From positions 62,001-126,000 of the forward strand of contig NZ_BIFH01000029.1 of NCBI RefSeq assembly GCF_003967355.1: a stretch of DNA of 64,000 nt, written 5' to 3'. Below, piece after piece: positions 62,003-64,000 of the stretch. The notes beneath the pieces are model-generated. The model made no database searches, was not told the origin of the DNA, and saw nothing but the letters and a program-made list of their open reading frames with translations. This stretch comes from Embleya hyalina. GTDB taxonomy: Bacteria > Actinomycetota > Actinomycetes > Streptomycetales > Streptomycetaceae. The stretch's first letter is position 1; each line of letters begins with the position of its first letter. The position numbers were made by a program, and so were the translations under genes.

Positions 62003-62505
62003 AGAGAAGCTCCTTGTGACGTGACACAGGTCGGCGCCCACGGTGGACGAGGCGTCGACGATCGTATGTGTCGCCGGCGCCGTCTTCCCGCGGGCCGATC
62101 CGCCCACGGGGGTTGCGGCTGGGGTCGGGGGTGCTCCCCCGGAGGACAGAGGACACAGTATTCGGGACCCGCGCCGCCATCCGCGACGCCCGGGCGGGTC
62201 ACCCCGAGCCGGCGACCGCCCGGGCACCGGGACCCGTCGACGGGAAGGCCCCGGGCGGGAATCCCCTCAGGCGCGGCCGGCCCGGACGGGAGACCTCGCA
62301 AAGGGCGTGCCTCTCGGGACGGGAAGCCCCTCGGGCGTGGCCGACACGGGCCGGAGACCGCTCCGACACGCCCGACCGGGACGGGCAACCCCTCGAAGGC
62401 GTCCCCTCGGACGAGCGACCGCTCGGGGGGCCGCCGGACGGGAGGGCTCGCTCGGGGCGTTCCCCGCCGGACGGGTTCGCGCGTCCGGCGTGGGGTGGGG
62501 GACGG
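62003..62505. other. 503-base gap upstream of helR
   Basis: No gene is seen. Near helR it holds GGGGG-TGCT-CCCCC (62127-62140), a possible leader hairpin. From 62282 to about 62480 it consists of degenerate tandem repeats. The surface-protein gene ends at its right edge. Confidence 0.6.
62282..62480. repeat. Degenerate tandem repeats, 27-35 bp period
   Basis: GGACGGG or a close variant recurs near 62284, 62317, 62344, 62379, 62409, 62436 and 62469, usually followed by a C-rich block and GGCG. Spacing is 27-35 bases. No open frame of good quality runs through it. Confidence 0.5.
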
Positions 62506-64000
62506 TCAGGTGCGGCGGGCTCGGAGGAGGCGTATCGCGATCACCACGCCGATCAGGCCGACGCCGCCGAGTGTCGCCCACAGCCACGTCGAGGTCCCCG
62601 CGCTGCCGCCACCGCCGCCGTCGCCCGGCGCGAGGGCGGCGCGCGCGGGCCCGGCGGCCTCGACCGCGGCGGTCACGGTGATCCCGAAGCGGGCCTTGGC
62701 CTCGTGCTTGGTCGGCGCGTTGTCGGAGACGGTGACGCCGAATCCGGTCTCGCCGGCCGCGATCGGTATGCCGGCGATCACTCCGCTGTCCGGGTCCAGG
62801 GTCAGGCCCGGCGGCAGCGGATCGTCGGCGATCCAGTGGTAGGGGGCGGTGCCGCCCTGGGCGGCCAACTTGGCGGTGTAGGCCCGGCCGACGGTCGCGG
62901 GCGGCAGCGCGGCGGCCGGCAGCACCAGTGCGGCCGAGGGCACGCCGTCGACGGCGGCGGAGGGGTCGGATTCGCCGACCGCGTTGACCGCGCTCACCGT
63001 GTACGAGTAGGTCGTGCCGTTGTCCAGGCCCTGGTCGGTGTAGGTCAGGGTGTCCGCGCCGAGGGTGGCGAGCGGCGCGCCGGCGGCGGCCTCGCCGTTG
63101 GTGGAGCGGTGGATCAGGTAGTTGGTGAGCGGGCTGTCGCCGGTGTCGGCGGGCGGCATCCAGGAGAGCACGGCCTGCCCCTGCCCGGCGGTCACCGACA
63201 ACCCGCCGGGGGCGCCCGGCTTCCCGCTGCCCACCCCGGCCAGGGTCACCGTGCGACTGCCGCCCGGGATGTTGCCGGTCAGGGTGAGTTTGCCGGCGGC
63301 GGTGCCGCGCTTGGTCGGGGTGAACACGACGGCGAACGAACACGAGGATCCGCCGGGCACGTTGGTGTCCGGGCCGAAGGCGCAGGTGGTGCCGCCGGGG
63401 TCGATGGCGAACGGGCCGTCCGCGGTCGCGGCGGAGATCATGAACGGCACGTCGCCGCTCGTGGTGATCGGCAGGTTGCGGGTGGCCTTCTGCCCGACGG
63501 GCGAGGCGCCGAAGTCGATGGCGGGCAGCACGTCGCCCACCTGCGCGGCGGGCACGGTGAAGGACAGCAGCGCGTGCCCGTCGCCGACGCCGCCGGTCGC
63601 GGACGTCTGCGCGCCGGGGAAGACGAGCGGATCGGCGTAGGGCACACCGACGGCCGCGGCGGGGGCGTGCAGCCAGGGCAGCGGGGTCGAGGCCGAGAAC
63701 AGCGTCGTGGCGTCGTCGGCGATCCGTACCACCAGCGTCGCGCCGGCCTGGAGCGGACCGCCCGCCGTCACCGCGGCGGAGCCGGCCACCGACGTGCCCT
63801 GGGCGCCGCCGACCGCCCGGCCGTACACGGTGGCGGTCATCGCGGTCGCGCCGGCCGGGACGGTGACCCGATGCTCGCCCGCCCCGGTGACCGGGGTCTG
63901 CACCTGCGTGCTGCCGCCCGGCGCGGTCGGGGCGGCGGGTCGGGAGCGGATGCCGGCCGGCGTCGCGGCCGCGGCGACCGCCGGGGCGAGTGCGGCGAGC
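62506..64000 (-). CDS. Secreted, membrane-anchored surface protein with FN3 and Ig-like domains (5' end outside window)
   Basis: About 498 residues are present. The visible start, 'LAALAPAVAAAATPAGI', looks like the end of a signal peptide, so only a few residues are missing beyond 64000. Domains in order: an N-terminal beta domain ('HRVTVPAGATAMTATVYGRAVGG'), a choice-of-anchor D-like domain ('FGASPVGQKATRNLPIT'), an FN3 domain ('PGGLSVTAGQGQAVLSWMPP', 'TYSYTVSAVNAVGESDPS') and a putative Ig domain ('PYHWIADDPLPPGLTLDPDSGVIAG'). A C-terminal helix and Arg tail ('LLRARRT') anchor it. It is likely a cell-wall adhesion or scaffold protein. Confidence 0.85.
   Translation of the reverse strand, partial: LAALAPAVAAAATPAGIRSRPAAPTAPGGSTQVQTPVTGAGEHRVTVPAGATAMTATVYGRAVGGAQGTSVAGSAAVTAGGPLQAGATLVVRIADDATTLFSASTPLPWLHAPAAAVGVPYADPLVFPGAQTSATGGVGDGHALLSFTVPAAQVGDVLPAIDFGASPVGQKATRNLPITTSGDVPFMISAATADGPFAIDPGGTTCAFGPDTNVPGGSSCSFAVVFTPTKRGTAAGKLTLTGNIPGGSRTVTLAGVGSGKPGAPGGLSVTAGQGQAVLSWMPPADTGDSPLTNYLIHRSTNGEAAAGAPLATLGADTLTYTDQGLDNGTTYSYTVSAVNAVGESDPSAAVDGVPSAALVLPAAALPPATVGRAYTAKLAAQGGTAPYHWIADDPLPPGLTLDPDSGVIAGIPIAAGETGFGVTVSDNAPTKHEAKARFGITVTAAVEAAGPARAALAPGDGGGGGSAGTSTWLWATLGGVGLIGVVIAIRLLRARRT

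Noticed and set aside
62100-62145. Rifamycin-associated element before helR
   Set aside because: One half of a GGGG-TTGCGGC-like word is present but the symmetric second half is missing. Not enough to call.

Overview
The window is about 64 kb of very GC-rich DNA. Coding is dense, codons strongly favour G or C at third positions, and GTG starts and ATGA/GTGA gene overlaps are common. The gene families point to a filamentous actinomycete of the Streptomyces type or a close relative: HelR-like helicase, DUF3558 lipoproteins, a DUF574-type SAM methyltransferase, TerD, type-B succinate dehydrogenase, DesK-type kinases and a SnoaL-tailed ECF sigma factor. It reads as ordinary chromosomal arm or core-arm DNA. 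I see no rRNA, no intact tRNA, no insertion sequence, no CRISPR array and no prophage.

Layout. 1-7.0 kb: a partial GlxA-type regulator and a GNAT enzyme, an MFS exporter, then a run of acyl-CoA enzymes (TesB-like thioesterase with an unusual N-terminal repeat, VOC protein, enoyl-CoA hydratase-like protein, dienoyl-CoA-reductase-like SDR) and a CorA channel. 7.1-14.2 kb: an alpha/beta hydrolase, a DesK/NarL two-component pair, two overlapping CNNM/CorC-type membrane proteins behind a leader that can hide its ribosome site, and an AIM24 protein. 14.2-22.5 kb: AraC regulators, two MFS exporters (one with a TetR repressor and a clear operator), HAD and RpiB-type enzymes, VOC, GNAT and PPOX proteins.

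22.5-36.3 kb is an envelope-stress and export block. It holds two lipoproteins, a MacA/MacB-like ABC exporter operon that continues into a DUF5666-like membrane protein and an OmpR-type two-component system, an MMPL exporter, an internally duplicated histidine kinase whose first half has lost its phospho-acceptor histidine, and TerD. 36.4-42.1 kb: a TetR/thioesterase pair sharing a nested double palindrome, and a LysR regulator divergent from sdhC-sdhA-sdhB with a LysR box between them. 42.2-43.6 kb is a small pocket of two unrecognised genes around a 410-base gap.

43.6-52.8 kb: CoA-type enzymes, a large membrane protein fused to a PI-PLC-like domain, a lone GH3 C-terminal-like domain, two overlapping DUF3558 lipoproteins, a sugar nucleotidyltransferase, MarR/YceI, and a sugar 3-dehydratase-like aminotransferase-fold enzyme with His at the PLP-lysine position. 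52.9-64 kb: aldo/keto reductase with GntR, a SAM methyltransferase, a STAS protein overlapping tail-to-tail with an ECF sigma factor, a UBP zinc finger, SDR, alpha/beta hydrolase, a HelR-type RNA polymerase-recycling ATPase, and a truncated surface protein.

The features most worth a second look are the 30-bp repeats at 2455-2574, which are translated yet resemble HspR (HAIR) operators; the duplicated kinase at 33.2-35.2 kb; the membrane/PI-PLC fusion at 45-47 kb; the His-type sugar dehydratase; and several near-perfect operator palindromes in divergent promoters. I did not find a clearly new multi-gene defence or biosynthetic system.
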